A stretch of 64,000 bases of DNA, from positions 11,284,001 through 11,348,000 of the forward strand of contig NC_065532.1 in NCBI RefSeq assembly GCF_020184175.1, read 5' to 3'. The translations under genes were made by a program, and so were the position numbers. Numbering within the stretch: position 1 is the first letter of the stretch; every line of letters begins with the position of its first letter. Positions 28,207 through 41,900 of this stretch are shown here, one piece after another. Under the pieces are notes generated by a model. It was not told where the DNA came from. It did not search any database and saw only the letters and a program-made list of their open reading frames with translations. This DNA comes from Aphis gossypii. Lineage: Eukaryota; Arthropoda; Insecta; Hemiptera; Aphididae.

Positions 28207-31200
28207 AGTCGCCAATACTTATTCTTAATGAAGGTATTCAAGTTTTAATTTATTATGTCAGTTATATTAATCTTATAATATACTTTATTTTACTTTTTAT
28301 TTTTCAAGAGTAGACAGATCTTCACTGCAGTCAACGGTGTTCTACTTTTATAATTACATTTAAGTCACTCGTGTTTAATTAAAAATTCAGTTATAAACAT
28401 TAATAAAACATTAATAGTATTATTATTATAGTTCTTCGAAAAAAAATAAAAATGTTCAAGTTTTCTACCGGCCTACGGTCTTAAGACTTACACGAAATAC
28501 AAAATATTATCGTGACTTATTGTGAAATAAGAATAATCATATTATAAACATTTTCAAAGATATTGAAAATTCTTAAAAGGGGTGAAATATAATACAAATT
28601 ATGTACGATTTCATATAATATTTTATTTCTTTACTTATAACACAGTAGGTACAATGTAAAATGTCATATTAATCATAGATAATCATATTATATTATTATC
28701 TAAAACAAATTAACCAACTATGTTATCTGTAACATTTTTAAAAAATATATCTGTATATTTTATTCCAATTTCAATTAATTATCTGATATAGTTGTAACAT
28801 CAACAAATATATAATTGAAACTTTGATTGTTAGAAACATATAGCTTCCTGATGTAGAGTGACAAAATGTAAAAATGCGTTTATCATACACTATGTACTCT
28901 GCAAATTCAACGTCGTTATATTTTGATATTTGATCCAGTTTTATCATTTTTTTCAAAAGAAAAGCAAGCAAAATTTCCCTTTTATATTTGGTACTCTAGG
29001 TTATAATATTGTTGGTAAAAAATTGGTTTTGGGTTTCATCATAATGACGTACAACATAACACATTTTGTAAAAAATGAGAACCACATCAGAGTTGATACT
29101 AACGTATTGTTACCTATTTAAAAACTATTTTTAATTAAAACACAATATAGTTAGATATAAATTTGCTTTACATAAATAATATATTTAGAGTATTAATACA
29201 TTCGTTTTAACTTAGAAAAACCATTATACAATATAAATTGGTAATTTTTCCTCCATTTGTTGTTAAACCTTTCTTTTTTGAACAATTTTTAAATGATAAA
29301 ATTAAAATATTAAAATATATATATTATATTATTATTCATTAAACTTATAATCTTTCAAAATAGTTTTTATATATATATATATATCAATTTTTATTTAACA
29401 TATAATTTGGAAACCATATTCTATTCATATATTATATACTACCAAAATTCACAATATCATATTTTTTTTTTTTTTTTTGATTAGATAATGAAATAGTGTG
29501 AAATATAGTTAGTATAGATACTTATACAAAATACAACATAATTGTTTAGGTTCTGAAATAAACAGGTAAAAGACTTAATATAATTGTTTGAATTTATATT
29601 TATAATTATTTTTATATTTTTTAGAACTTTAATGGTTTTAAAAATATTTTAAATTTTGTATTTTATCATTGATTTTACATTTTATCTTACAATACAAATT
29701 ACAATTCGATATTGAGATGAGTGAAACGAGACAAGTATCCAATTCCCAATAACTAACTATATTTTTTTCCGTATTATAATAAACAATAAAAAAATATTCA
29801 GTTGTTTAAAATTACATTGATATTTTATTTATTTATGGTTTCTGAGCGATAAATGTATTGATATTAGAATGATGTTTTTTTTTGTATCTAATAAAGCTTT
29901 TTTAAGTAGAAAAAATATTCTGATTTATAAACTTTGAGAGAGATTTCTGGTAGCAAATTGGATCTAGGTAGTTGATATTTTTATGAGGTCAAAACCAAAC
30001 ATTTTTAGAACTTTTTTAAAATAATTTGAAAAAATAATATAGGTTAAATACACACAGTAATAATACAATTAATCAAACTTTTTCTTTAGTAAAATTATTT
30101 TCATAATCATAAACATTATTTTCAATCATCCTTTTAAATCAAATATTGTTTAGCGGTAAGCTAATTTCATTCTCGAATCGTATATTTATATAAAAGCAAT
30201 ACATTAATTTCTCCATTATGTATATCGTATTTAATCATAAAACCATATAATTATGCGTAAACTGTTATATAGTAATTGTGTAAAGTTTGAAACATAATAA
30301 TTACAATTGAATTTTAAAATGTGTTCAAATAAAATTATTTCTATTGATGAATCATGCAATTTACACAGCATCATAAATTCATCATATAAAATTATATATA
30401 TACATATAATAAAAATAAAACAATAGCACTTTTTTTGTAAATACAACTTAATAAAATAGGTTGGTACTATTGGTTACCTACTCTTAAAATATAATGCTTA
30501 CATTAAACATATATGCAAATGCATATACATACACATAAAAACTACTCCATGACAACGCTATGAACCAATACAGACTCATTGAAGAAATCGGGAGAAGGTT
30601 TAGTACCCATACATTACGACAGTTTGTTCGTATATGGTAAGCTATAAAATTGTAAAATTTTAATGCGTAATAATAACTATACTTTTGTCGGGCACATGGT
30701 ATTATATTATCAATAACTAAATAAAATATATAAATTATACATTAAATTGAGATATAGCAGAGATTCATTTATAAAAAAATTAGCATTGCTGAATTTAGGA
30801 TTCTTAAGAAAGCTATTTTTTTTTCATATTTAATTAAGTAGGTCGTTTACTTACTTAAAAATAACTTGATAAGGTCGATCCTAGAAAAAAATAATGACTG
30901 GCGCTATTTTAACGCTTAAGACATAGAATAGATTCATGAACGATTGCAGCAATGGGTTGGTGTTTTCAATATACGAGTGATTATTTACCATGTTGCTCAA
31001 TATGTCAATAATTATTTACAGTTTTTACTATAACAGAATTCTATCATATACATTTTCACTTATAAATAATAATTATAATAACAAATTTATGTTTTTCTTT
31101 AGCAATTAATTAGATAACATAAATAGATTTTAAATCAATAGCCAAAGATATTTTTCTTTCTGAAATCTTTTATACTACTTTATATACTTTTAAAAACATA

Positions 31201-34200
31201 TCTAAAATTATCGATAATTTGCTCAACATGAAACTATGTAATAGGTATATATAATATATTTCTTACCGTTATCCACTAATAATAAATTTAGTTCATAGAA
31301 AAATAACATTGTATTTTATTTTCACTGACTCTACAGTCGGGCAATTGTGAACTTCGTCAGAATACCATGTCAAGATAAAAAGATAATAAAAGGTCTAATG
31401 AAAACTCCACCACTTTTGAAATTCAAAATCAAAAAACAAAAATGACAGTCAATAGATTCTTATACCTATTTAGATTATTATAGTATTGAATTTTTCATTT
31501 TAATAATTATAATAATATATTATGATAACGCACATTTTAATTTTAAATTTGATAATACATTTATATTAATGATTATCTTAAATTATAGCTTATTAAACAT
31601 AAAAACTTTCAATAGTTAATTCATTCATCAAATTTGGTATACTTCCCAAGTTAATCCATAGTTTTTATTATTCAATAATAGTATTAATAATAAAAAAACT
31701 CAAAGGTTAACAAATAATATACAATATACATTCTTAACTATCATCTTTGAATTTCTGTATTGAATGTATCAGTTGTCATCAAAAAGTCATATAATATATT
31801 ATTGTCATTCGTATTTTCAGTTAATTTTTACAAGTCGTAGGCATATTAAGCCCATCAAATAATTTACCAGATATTCCAAGTTAAATCAATATTTGCTTAA
31901 TAAATGATTGAATACCGATCAGATTTAGTGAAGTATCAGTATTCAAAAAATATATTGGCACCGTGATTAATTATTTTAACCTATAGTGAAAATCCGTGAG
32001 TAAATAGTTATCACGTTTCCAACCCGGATTATTCTTCGATTTATTAAGATTCGAAATCAAGTATGCAATTTATTTTTTTCACACGATGTTTAAAATTAAA
32101 ATTTGCTCCCACGATAATTAATAAATTTAACAACTGAAAACTTTATTAAAAACGACACACATCAGAATTATTCAAAAATAACACATGTAACAGAAGTATA
32201 TTAATGGGAGTTTATGTTCAAATCATCTAAGTTTTTTTTTTTTAATTCGTTCAGATATTTAATTAAAAATACATCGATAAAACATCAAAACTATGTCTAT
32301 TTTTAGTTACTTTATTTGGTATTGATGCAATGAGGAATGAACATTAATAAAACTGCAATGGCCGATATCTATGTACTATATTTTAAAATTGCCGCCATTA
32401 TATTAGATTGAGTATTAAATTGTCTGCGGTCACGATTTAAAGTTTCATAGATTGTAGTTGTCTACAACACATGTCTTTTTTTCAGTTGTAATTAAATATT
32501 TTAAATTGTTTTTAAAAAATCGCGACCATTATTTCTATAAGTATTAAAATTTTTGAAAAAATATTAAATTTTTATAATTCTTTGCCATAAAAATGTAATG
32601 TTTATTGTTTTTTTTAATGACACAATGCATATTTAATTTTATAACCAAAGCATAATATTTTCTCGTATAATTTTTTTTATTCAAAGTAGTGTCTGCTTTG
32701 TAATTATTTACAATTTTCTAAAACAATATATTTTCAAAAACTTGAATATTTTCTACGAAAAGAGCCTTTATCTTTAAAAGAATTCCACTCTAAGTATGTG
32801 ATTTCATCACTCATCTTATACTTGTTTATATACTCGTGGTAATGGATATAATATCAAGTAAATAAAATTTCATCGTACTAAAAGACCACGTTTATTTTAA
32901 TACCACGTATGAGCTTGAATAAGTATTTAGATAAACTATTTACTAGCATTAATATGTCTTATATTTTATAATATTATGTAGTTTTATCACTGACAAGCAT
33001 CATCTTAATACAATTAAAACATAGAAAAGCCACTAAAAATTAATACCTGACTAAATCAAACTAAGAGACATCAACAAAAAAAAAGTAACTTATAGTCATA
33101 TTTAGTTAATTTGATCATAAGGAAACAAATAATCACATAAGTAAATAAAGATATATAAAATAGGACACTCGCATTTTAATTACTCAGCAACTAACTAGTA
33201 AAATAATATAATTATCCACTGCCCGAAATATTTAACAGAACAAAAAACAAAATTTCCTCGATATCAGAATATCCCTCAATCAACTCAATTCGGAGAATAT
33301 ATTAAATTCTTCAAGCATACCTATAGATTTAAATAAAAATTAAAAAAAAAAACCCTAATTAAAACTTGTAACAGCTTTTTTGTATCTAATCTGACACTAT
33401 TTATTAATTATACATGTCATTTTAAGCCTGTTCATAAAATTTAATATATATATTTAAGTCCCTATCGCCTCATTCTATTTTTATCTTGTAATTAGCTATT
33501 TTTCGGCTTCATTAAAAATATACTTCTATTATTCTGCTGTTCACTTTTATTAAATTCAATACTCTATCGTACATAAGAGAGTATGAAAATTATAATTAAT
33601 AATAACCTAATAAAAAACTATTCTACCTATATTACCTATAACCCACTACTTACAACTGTTATGTAATAGAGTACTTGAGATATTAATAATAAAAACTTTT
33701 AATTAATTTATTTATTTAAGATAAAATAACAATTTCATAAAGCACATTTTAGAAAACAGACTAAAAGACTAAATATTAATAGTAATAATAACTTATCGAA
33801 TAATGTAACAATATTAATCCAATAAAGACAGTTTGAATTTTACAAATAACGCTTTGAAGTATACATCATGATAAACTGAACCCTTTTTATAAAAGAAAAA
33901 TTAACAAACGGGTATAATTATATTCCATTGTATTCTAATTTTAAAAATATATTTACTTATATTTAAATAGATTAAAAATAATCGTTTACAACAAACCAAA
34001 ATTTCATTAACGATAAAATGAATCCAATAAAAAGTTTAATAAAATAATCATTTTGTAAAAAATGAATTAAAGTATTGTTTGCAACTACTATAAAAATAAA
34101 TATCTTCTCAACAAATAATTGACTAGACGTTTGAAAAATAGAAACTAAGATAGAAATTTTATAAAATGTTATAAAATGATATTATCAATATTATATCAAA

Positions 34201-37200
34201 TAAATATTCTGTTCAGCGTGTCGTACGCTATAAGTATCAGAAGAATTCGGTACTTTTTTAAGGAATGCAAATCAATTATTTATCTAATATAACGCCATTC
34301 AAACATAAATATTTTTAAATCAAACAATATGATCTTCAATGTAAATGTTTTATCACGTGCCTACTGCAAATAGACTGAATTTACGTTGATCGAAATATTA
34401 TATAAGAGTAATAATAAAGATTTTTTTTTTAAATTATTTTAAATTTTAATTGCTATTTACAATGAAAAAAATTTAATTTTTCACAAACACAATGCAGATA
34501 TAAACTCCGAAAATATTGACAATATAGGCTCTATAAACACGGCAATGTCGTGTAACAATATATTATGTATTATATCATCATATCGGCGGTATTATAACAC
34601 ATCGTACTATGTAGATAAATGAAATAATCATAATACGTGAAATTATTAATAATAATTTGTTAATCCAGTTGGGACGAATACAACATCGGACACAATAGTG
34701 GCATATTATAATAAATCGGTTGCGATGAATAAAAATAAAATCGATGTCGTTATGGCGAAATGGCGTCCGGGAATAATGGAAATTTGAACTAAAATAGAAT
34801 AAAGATTGACGGAGTAGAGAAAGACCGGTGCGGCGTAACGCGTGTTGTTTCATCAATCATCTGACGGGAAAACATATACATTTGGGTATTCCGCGTACAA
34901 CACTGGTCTAAGTGGCTTAATTTTTATCAATTATTAGGTCGTTAAAATAATAATACATTTTGCGTGAACATTTCGTGTGTATATTTACTATTAGTTTTTA
35001 AATGTATATATGTATATGTATATTTTAAAGTCATTAAAGTTTATTGTACAGTTATATTAATTAAAACACATAGTTAATCAAATTTATGTTTCCCTCAGTG
35101 ATTTTTTTTTTTTTTTTTAATTTGTCAATCGACAAAGTCGTGTAATACGCATAATTATTATGAATGATTGAATAAAATAAAACTATAGTGTTTTAGAGAG
35201 GAAATGTGTTCTACTCGGTGTGTTCACTTGACTGACGATTTAACGTTAATTTTTTACATGCATTCAGTATTCGTACATAAATATGATTCCAAAATTAATA
35301 CAGATTACACGAACGTTCAATATGTTAATACTATTGAATAACAAGCTATGGTATATAAATAAACAGTGATATTGTGACGTAGGTAGTGAAGTTTCAACTG
35401 GTGCAGGTATTTAAGAGGCAGTCACTTCTGAGATTTAATGTGGTGTGTTGTAGTGATGGGCAATAATGTGAGTTTTATAAACAAAATTTTACTTCAAGCA
35501 ACTTTTAAATGAAATTTAAAGGGTAAAGATGAACTTATAGTATAGTTTGACTATATAATAAAAATACACATCTCGATTTTTAAGTTTGTCACGTTACGGA
35601 AGACCAAACACAATAAACATGACAATAAAACATGGCAGGCAAAAGTATTATTTTAACACGTTTCGATTATCTGTTTGAGTGGAAACTGCATTTTCATTAG
35701 GTACAACAATTAACTTCAACTTTTCAAATTTTCTCTGGCAGTTTTATAAAGAAACAATTTAAAAACAAAAATTATTATTAGTTTACCAAGTGCCTATACG
35801 TTATGGCGTCATGCAATATAATATTCAATCAAATTTACCGTGAACTTTGAAATGAAATACATAATGCTTTAAATAGTAATAATGTAAAACGTTAACAATC
35901 GTTGTTCGTGTAATAATAACATTTCAAAGTTTGAAATTAAGTTAATTTTTTCACCTCCCTCTTTCAGCGTAAAATAGGCCCTATTTAAAAATAATACACT
36001 TACAATATTCTGACAAGTTTTATCATGAAATATTTAAAACAAAATGTAAGTGTTATTCAACGAACTGTTTTAATTTTACTGCAAAATCCATATCATATTT
36101 GGGTACAATAAAAATAAAGAGTTTTTTCCTATCAAAATACCACCAGAATGGCTGAATATTTTGTCAAAATGTAATTTTAAAATATTTTAATTTGCTACCC
36201 CCTCCCTCCCCCCCCCAAAAAAAAAATACATTGTAAAAATTATTAACGCAATTGTATACATTAACGTATGTTTAAAAATATTTTAGGTTATAAATTAACA
36301 ACTATAGACGAAAGGTAACAATAGATTTAAGTATATTTATTGTTAAAATTAAATAATAATATTCTACTCTAAATTTTAATGTTATAATAGTAATATGACT
36401 TTTTTATCAGGCACTTTTTTGCATGCGATTGTTTTCAGGAGGTGTGTACAAACTAACGTGTAGCATAGACATAACACAATTTTTACATGGAAATAATATT
36501 TGTAAAAACCAGAACATTTGTAACATTTAGGTAATTAGATTCATGATATTATATTATAAATATTATGCATTATTTAACCCATAAGGTATTAATATTTGTA
36601 CATCACTCTTAATGATAACTATTGCCGACGGTAACTTTAAATAAAAATATATTTTTAGTTTTGTACCAAGTATAGAGTATAATACAACTATATAAGTTGT
36701 ATCTACTTCTGAATACATTTTTTTTTCAAAATCAACTAGCATTGTTCACCGTTTATTTCTCAGAAAAAAAAAATTTAATATCATATTTATTATTTAATTA
36801 TATTATATTTAAAGTTACAATATAATTTTCAGCTATTGTCTCTGCACGAGTCATCTAAACTACAATTTAAAATGAAATAAGTTTGTTTATATATTTTTCA
36901 TAATTATTTCATATTACGTCTTATGTACATAATGTAGACGACTTGTGTAGGTAATCGAGGTGAGTCGCGCAAACCGCAAACTCGTAGTTATTACTACGCC
37001 CTACGAACCCGACAGCTTACGACAACCTACGTACTGTGTTGTTTTTTGTTAATAGTTTAGATAGTCAATACTAATTTCTACTCTATTTAACACACATAAT
37101 ATTTTTGGAAATGTATAATGTAGATAATATAAGTATAGAAAACGAAATTTAAACGAATAGTTTAAGAGTTAATTACGTTAAATTAACTTTAGCAATGATG

Positions 37201-37859
37201 ATTTAAAAATTATAGTAATTAATTTAAACCTATCAACATTACATAATTTTGGGCGTAGTATTCTAATACCTGAAAATATCCAGAATAATACTGAAATCAA
37301 TTAATTACCTATATTATACATTTTAATAACTCTTTCAAACGTTGGTTTGTATACATTTTAACATTTAAAAAAAAAAATGATTTGCTTAATAATTTACAGT
37401 AAAAAATGTTTGTTCTCATTAAAAAAAAAGGAAGTCAGTACTATAACACAGCTCAACTTAAATAATGAAAAAAAATCTGAAAAACGGAAATATTATCCTT
37501 AAGTATACTCAATGTACATATTATATTTATATCGTTAACCATTTTTATCAACATAATATCTACTTCCTGAAAAATAATAATAATAAGGAGAACATTTTAT
37601 TTTGACGTACGTTTAACAATATTTTTCAAAATCATTTGATAACCATCAGACAGTAATATTTATTATTATAGAGTTCAAAATATGAACTTAATAAGAATGA
37701 TAATGTTAATATAAATGAATCGAAAAAAAATTATTTTAACTTACGTTTCAACAACCCCTTTCCAACGTGTCGATGTTTATTGAGATTTATTCAAAACGGT
37801 AAAAGTTCAAAAAAAAAAAAAAAAAAACTAAAAGATTGAACAATAATAAAATAAAAACG
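28207..37859. other. AT-rich non-coding DNA
   Basis: No gene is recognised. Contents include a third R1 copy (29838-30010), T-runs (17 at 29462-29478; 17 at 35102-35118), an (AT)n tract at 29368-29384, a C-rich plus A-run junction at 36198-36226 and less AT-rich patches at 30540-30640, 34640-34930, 35180-35470 and 36940-37030 that have splice- or promoter-like signals but no identifiable protein. The minus frame at 34578-34856 is Ile/Arg-rich and lacks a motif. Confidence 0.55.
29838..30010 (+). repeat. R1 interspersed repeat, copy 3
   Basis: GTTTCTGAGCGATAAATG then TATTGATATTAGAATGATGT and a T-run followed by GTATCTA align with the starts of the copies at 53395 and 62546. The match fades after about 170 bp. 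Confidence 0.65.
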
Positions 37860-38150
37860 TTGTACTAACTCCGCGATCAAATATTATATCCCGATCGTCT
37901 CCCGTACTCGGTCCCTTACGGTTATTCGCACGAAACGTTTAGCGGTAGACTATCGTTCACGCCGGCAAGTCCGGAGACTTTAAAGGTACTGCGACTCCGC
38001 CTCCACCGCATGTACAAACGCACGGTAAATACCGTACTGCTACGGTACACATTATATACCGTACATGGTATACGATTTTATTATAACGTAGATAGAGGTC
38101 GCGCGCATTTATCGCGAATTTGTTTAAATCAAAATAGCTGGTATAATACA
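37860..38150. promoter_or_regulatory. CpG-containing island, possible promoter or 5' exon
   Basis: This stretch is much richer in G, C and CpG than anything within several kb. It includes a cluster of TACGGTA/TACCGTA words at 38024-38075 that can form stem-loops (ACGGTA paired with TACCGT across 9 bases). No reading frame resembles a known protein: the minus frame at 37957-38151 is low in information and the plus frames are broken. Orientation is unclear. A housekeeping-type promoter or untranslated first exon is the simplest explanation. Confidence 0.3.
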
Positions 38151-38751
38151 CCCTAATGTTATATTCATGGTTTTAATCGACGGAATAAACTTCGGTATTA
38201 AGGCGTTAAAAATATGGATCTAAAGTATTTTTAAAATTACACGGGCATTGAATAAATTATAGATAGGACAAGTCTGTATATGTTTCATTTAATTAGCATA
38301 TAGTAATAAAATAACTATTTTATACAATGATGTGTCTCAGTATCAAACGATCCTCTCACATTTACGTGAAATGTACATAGGTACCTAAATTAATTAAAAT
38401 GTTGACTATTTTAAGATTTCGATTTTGGAATTTATGAGAATAATTATTTTTTTTTAACTACGCGTTTCCATAAATTATATCTAATAGTAGGTAGCTTATT
38501 TTATACGAGGACTGTGGACCTTTATACTCAAGTGCTATAGAAGTATAATATTATACTATACATTTCACACGATAACAATTATTTTAAAAATGTATAGTTA
38601 AAAATACTCCTCATATTACATAATGGTTATTTTAAAAACAATTTTGATTCATGATACACCTATCCAAAAAACATAAATAACTATGGATAAAATATATTAT
38701 AATAACATTTTCATGTTAAGCCACCCGCGCTTACGTCATTAAACTTTTCAG

Positions 38752-38886
38752 TCGGTTTTTCTTGACTTTAGACCGTCACTGTGACGGCAGCCTCGAATTT
38801 CATGACGAATTATTTTACTGTCACCTAGCTGTTTCGAACGGCTGTGTCACTAAGCTTTTGACGTTATCCGAAATGATATTCCTTCG
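38752..38886 (+). CDS. Candidate internal exon with EF-hand-like motif (unidentified gene)
   Basis: A 135-bp less AT-rich block starts after a good 3' splice site (AAACTTTTCAG) and ends TTCG before GTAAAA. The frame, entering at phase 1 and leaving at phase 2, is open throughout and encodes 44 residues beginning RFFLTLDRHCDGSLEFHDEL. Within it D-R-H-C-D-G-S-L-E-F-H-D has the spacing of an EF-hand loop (Asp at 1 and 5, Gly at 6, Leu at 8, Asp at 12), though His replaces the usual Asp/Asn at position 3. The rest is YCHLAVSNGCVTKLLTLSE-like with no match I can name. Partner exons were not found. It also contains the palindrome CCGTCACTGTGACGG. It may be real, a relic or chance. Confidence 0.25.
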
Positions 38887-38888
38887 GT

Positions 38889-38914
38889 AAAAAAAAAAAA
38901 AAAAAAAAAAAAAA
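38889..38914. repeat. 26-base A homopolymer
   Basis: The longest single-base run in the window, directly after the candidate 5' splice site at 38887. It may be the tail of a retroposed sequence or simple slippage. Confidence 0.9.
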
Positions 38915-41900
38915 TGTAATAATAATAAATAAAAAAAATGACGTTATTAATGGTTACCTTCACACCTTGGCGCGCGTGGTTATTTGGAATACAACCACAC
39001 GCAAAATAAACGGGAAAGGTGTTGACAATACGACGAAATCAGATTACAGTACCACACAACACATTGGTGGTGTAAACATTTTTTTTTGTCTATCCTAAAC
39101 TGAAAATGTTCGACAGAACTTGCTATTGACATTCTATGATAGGAGCTATTGGTGTTTATGGGTCAATCTATTATTCAATCATAAATGCATATACGTAATA
39201 TACGTCTGTTTATGAATAAAAAAATTATGTGAATATGATTGAATTATAGTCACTAGAAATAAAATGTATAAATTAAAATTTCTATTTTTTATTTTTTATG
39301 TGCCTTGCTATCATTACGATGGTGAAAATGTGAACATCAATGGCATGTGTCTAAAATTATTAAAATAAATTGTCATAAAAATATAACCCAATATCAACAA
39401 TACTTGACTAAAAATATTTTAATCAAAGATTTTGACTTTTTTTTATTACATTTTGTGTATAACCATAAACTTCAATCTAACTACCACATTATTTAATTAT
39501 AAAATACAACTCTTTATTTTAATATTCATTTTTGATAGTACTTCTATACTTAAATTAAAATACTAAACTATTAATTAGAAAATACAACATTATGTATACT
39601 TTCAAAATGTATTTACTTTCATTTAAAACTTTTGAGAATCTAACTTTTTAAAGTTTATTTATATATTAAATTAGAATAAGTTTTTAAAGAACCTTTCACA
39701 AAAATTTATAATTAAATATAAAATAATGTACATTCTAGTACTATAACCTTAGCATAAAATATGACAAAAAAATAAAATATAAATAATTAACCACAATAAA
39801 ACTTAAAGAAATATGCAATTGTTACAGACAAGTACAAAAATTAGAGGTGGACTGGCTAGAGAGAAATGGTAAACTAATCATAAACAGTTTAATGTTTATA
39901 GATGATTTAAATTTAAATTTTAACCATGAGGTTTATTTTCAACATGAAAAAATATAAATGAAGATCCTCTAAAATTATTTTCATATGAATTATTTTAAAT
40001 TAGATTTACAAGAATGTGTTTTTTTTATTTTTGTTGTTCTCATTACCTTACGGATCAGTCAAAATAAAAAAAATAAATATACAGAAACAACAATAATAAT
40101 ACAATAGAAAAATAATTTATCTATGCAATACAAAATTCTTCATGATTTTTCATATTGAAATTAAAATACAATTTAAAGTAGTCACATACATTTTGTATGA
40201 ACATGTAGAGCATAATTTTACAAAATTGGATAAAACCATGAAAAATGATATTATTTATATTTTTTTAAATGTATCAAATGTACATTAGACTTACTTTAAT
40301 ATTATGCTGTTTTTAAAAATTCTCAATTATTTAAATTTTTTTTCCTATAAAATTTGTAAAAAAACAACATTTTTTTTCTTGCTAAAAAATATTAAAATCA
40401 AAATAAATATTATTAATAGCATTGTATACAAAAAATAAATGTATATTTTTAGTTTAGCCATTGTCTATTTTTTAAAATTGTTTATTTTAGGTTTTAAGAA
40501 TTTATAAAAGTTTTGGGCCAGTTTGTCTTCACTCAAACTCTTTATATCACCAGTTTGACAACAGGGTTAAATCTACTAAATATACAATACTATTATATTT
40601 AATATATTTAATAGCTTAGTATTTATTATTAAAATATTATTATTATTTTTATTTTTTTGTGTATATGGTGAATAAAGTAAACTAAATAATAGAATATATT
40701 CAAACTCGCTGTCCATACATATTATAATTTAATATTAACAATTATTTGTTTATTTAATATAAAATTTAATAAGTACTTCCCTTGCAGAAAATTATTAAAG
40801 TTTCCTAGAATACACTTATATTAATATCTAAACTATAGAAAATATAATACAATTATTATTGCAACAAAATTGTATTATTTTTGTAGTGGCATGCGTATAG
40901 TAATATCAATCATGACAAAATGAAAATTAATGATATCGATGAACGAAAACATACTTACCTTAATGGAATGTCATGAGCTATTTTTTTATTAGTATATAAC
41001 CTACCTTTAGATGTTATAAAACAATCATAAAAAAATATTTTTCTATAAAATTAAAATAATTATTAATTAGTTGTAGTGTTTGACATCGTGGAAACAGAAT
41101 GTTTATATAAAACGTATAACACACACGTTGCATTTTAAACTTAAAATAGATAAAAAAAAAGTTATTTTTCAATTCTTTAATAAAAAAAAAAAAATGCAAA
41201 TAAATTATATAAACACATTTACAGGAAACTATTATTGATGTGAAGTATCAAAATAATATTTTTGTTTTTTTAACACTATGGAAAATATTTTTTTTTCGAA
41301 ACTCTTCCCATAGGCTATATATTTATTATTGCTTCTTTTTATCGAATAATAACGCGCCTTCCACTTTTGAAATTTTACATGTGTCTGATTTGAAAAATGT
41401 TATTCCCTTAAGTGATTCTAACAGCCACAATAGTCACGTTGAACTTTCAGGTTGTGGAAAGTATTGTTATAAAATTTAGAAACAAGTTGTTGTTTCAGAG
41501 ATACATAAAATGATAAATAACTGAAAAGTTTAAAGTTTTTTGGTTGGGTGCAGTCTAGTAGATTCGGTCCCATTGGGTATCTAAAGAGAACAAAAGGACA
41601 ACAGAGAATAAATCAGCATTGACAATTTGTGTCCGATCATAAATCGCTCTTCACACTAAACACTTTTGTTCGTATTTCCTCTTTTCGGGATAATTTAAGT
41701 ATCTACATACGTCCTTCACGTTTTCCTCTCCATTATATAATTGTTTAGTTTTGCTAAGTTAAATCAACTTTTGATTTGCAGTCGATAATTATTATTTACA
41801 TAGAGTATCAATATCATAAAATAATATCGTCCATCCGTAAGGTGACATATAAATGAATTCGTATATTTTTAAATTCACTTAAAATTATTTAAATCTAACG

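Noticed and set aside
31980..32060. Minus-strand open stretch near a less AT-rich patch
   Set aside because: About 30 codons, no splice border, no motif.
34578..34856. 92-codon minus-strand frame
   Set aside because: Long for this DNA, but Ile/Arg-rich without a domain. A plus-strand frame is open over much of the same bases, so neither is convincing.
36198..36226. C-rich tract joined to an A-run
   Set aside because: Simple sequence; it does not fit a telomere, i-motif cluster or retroposon end with a body next to it.
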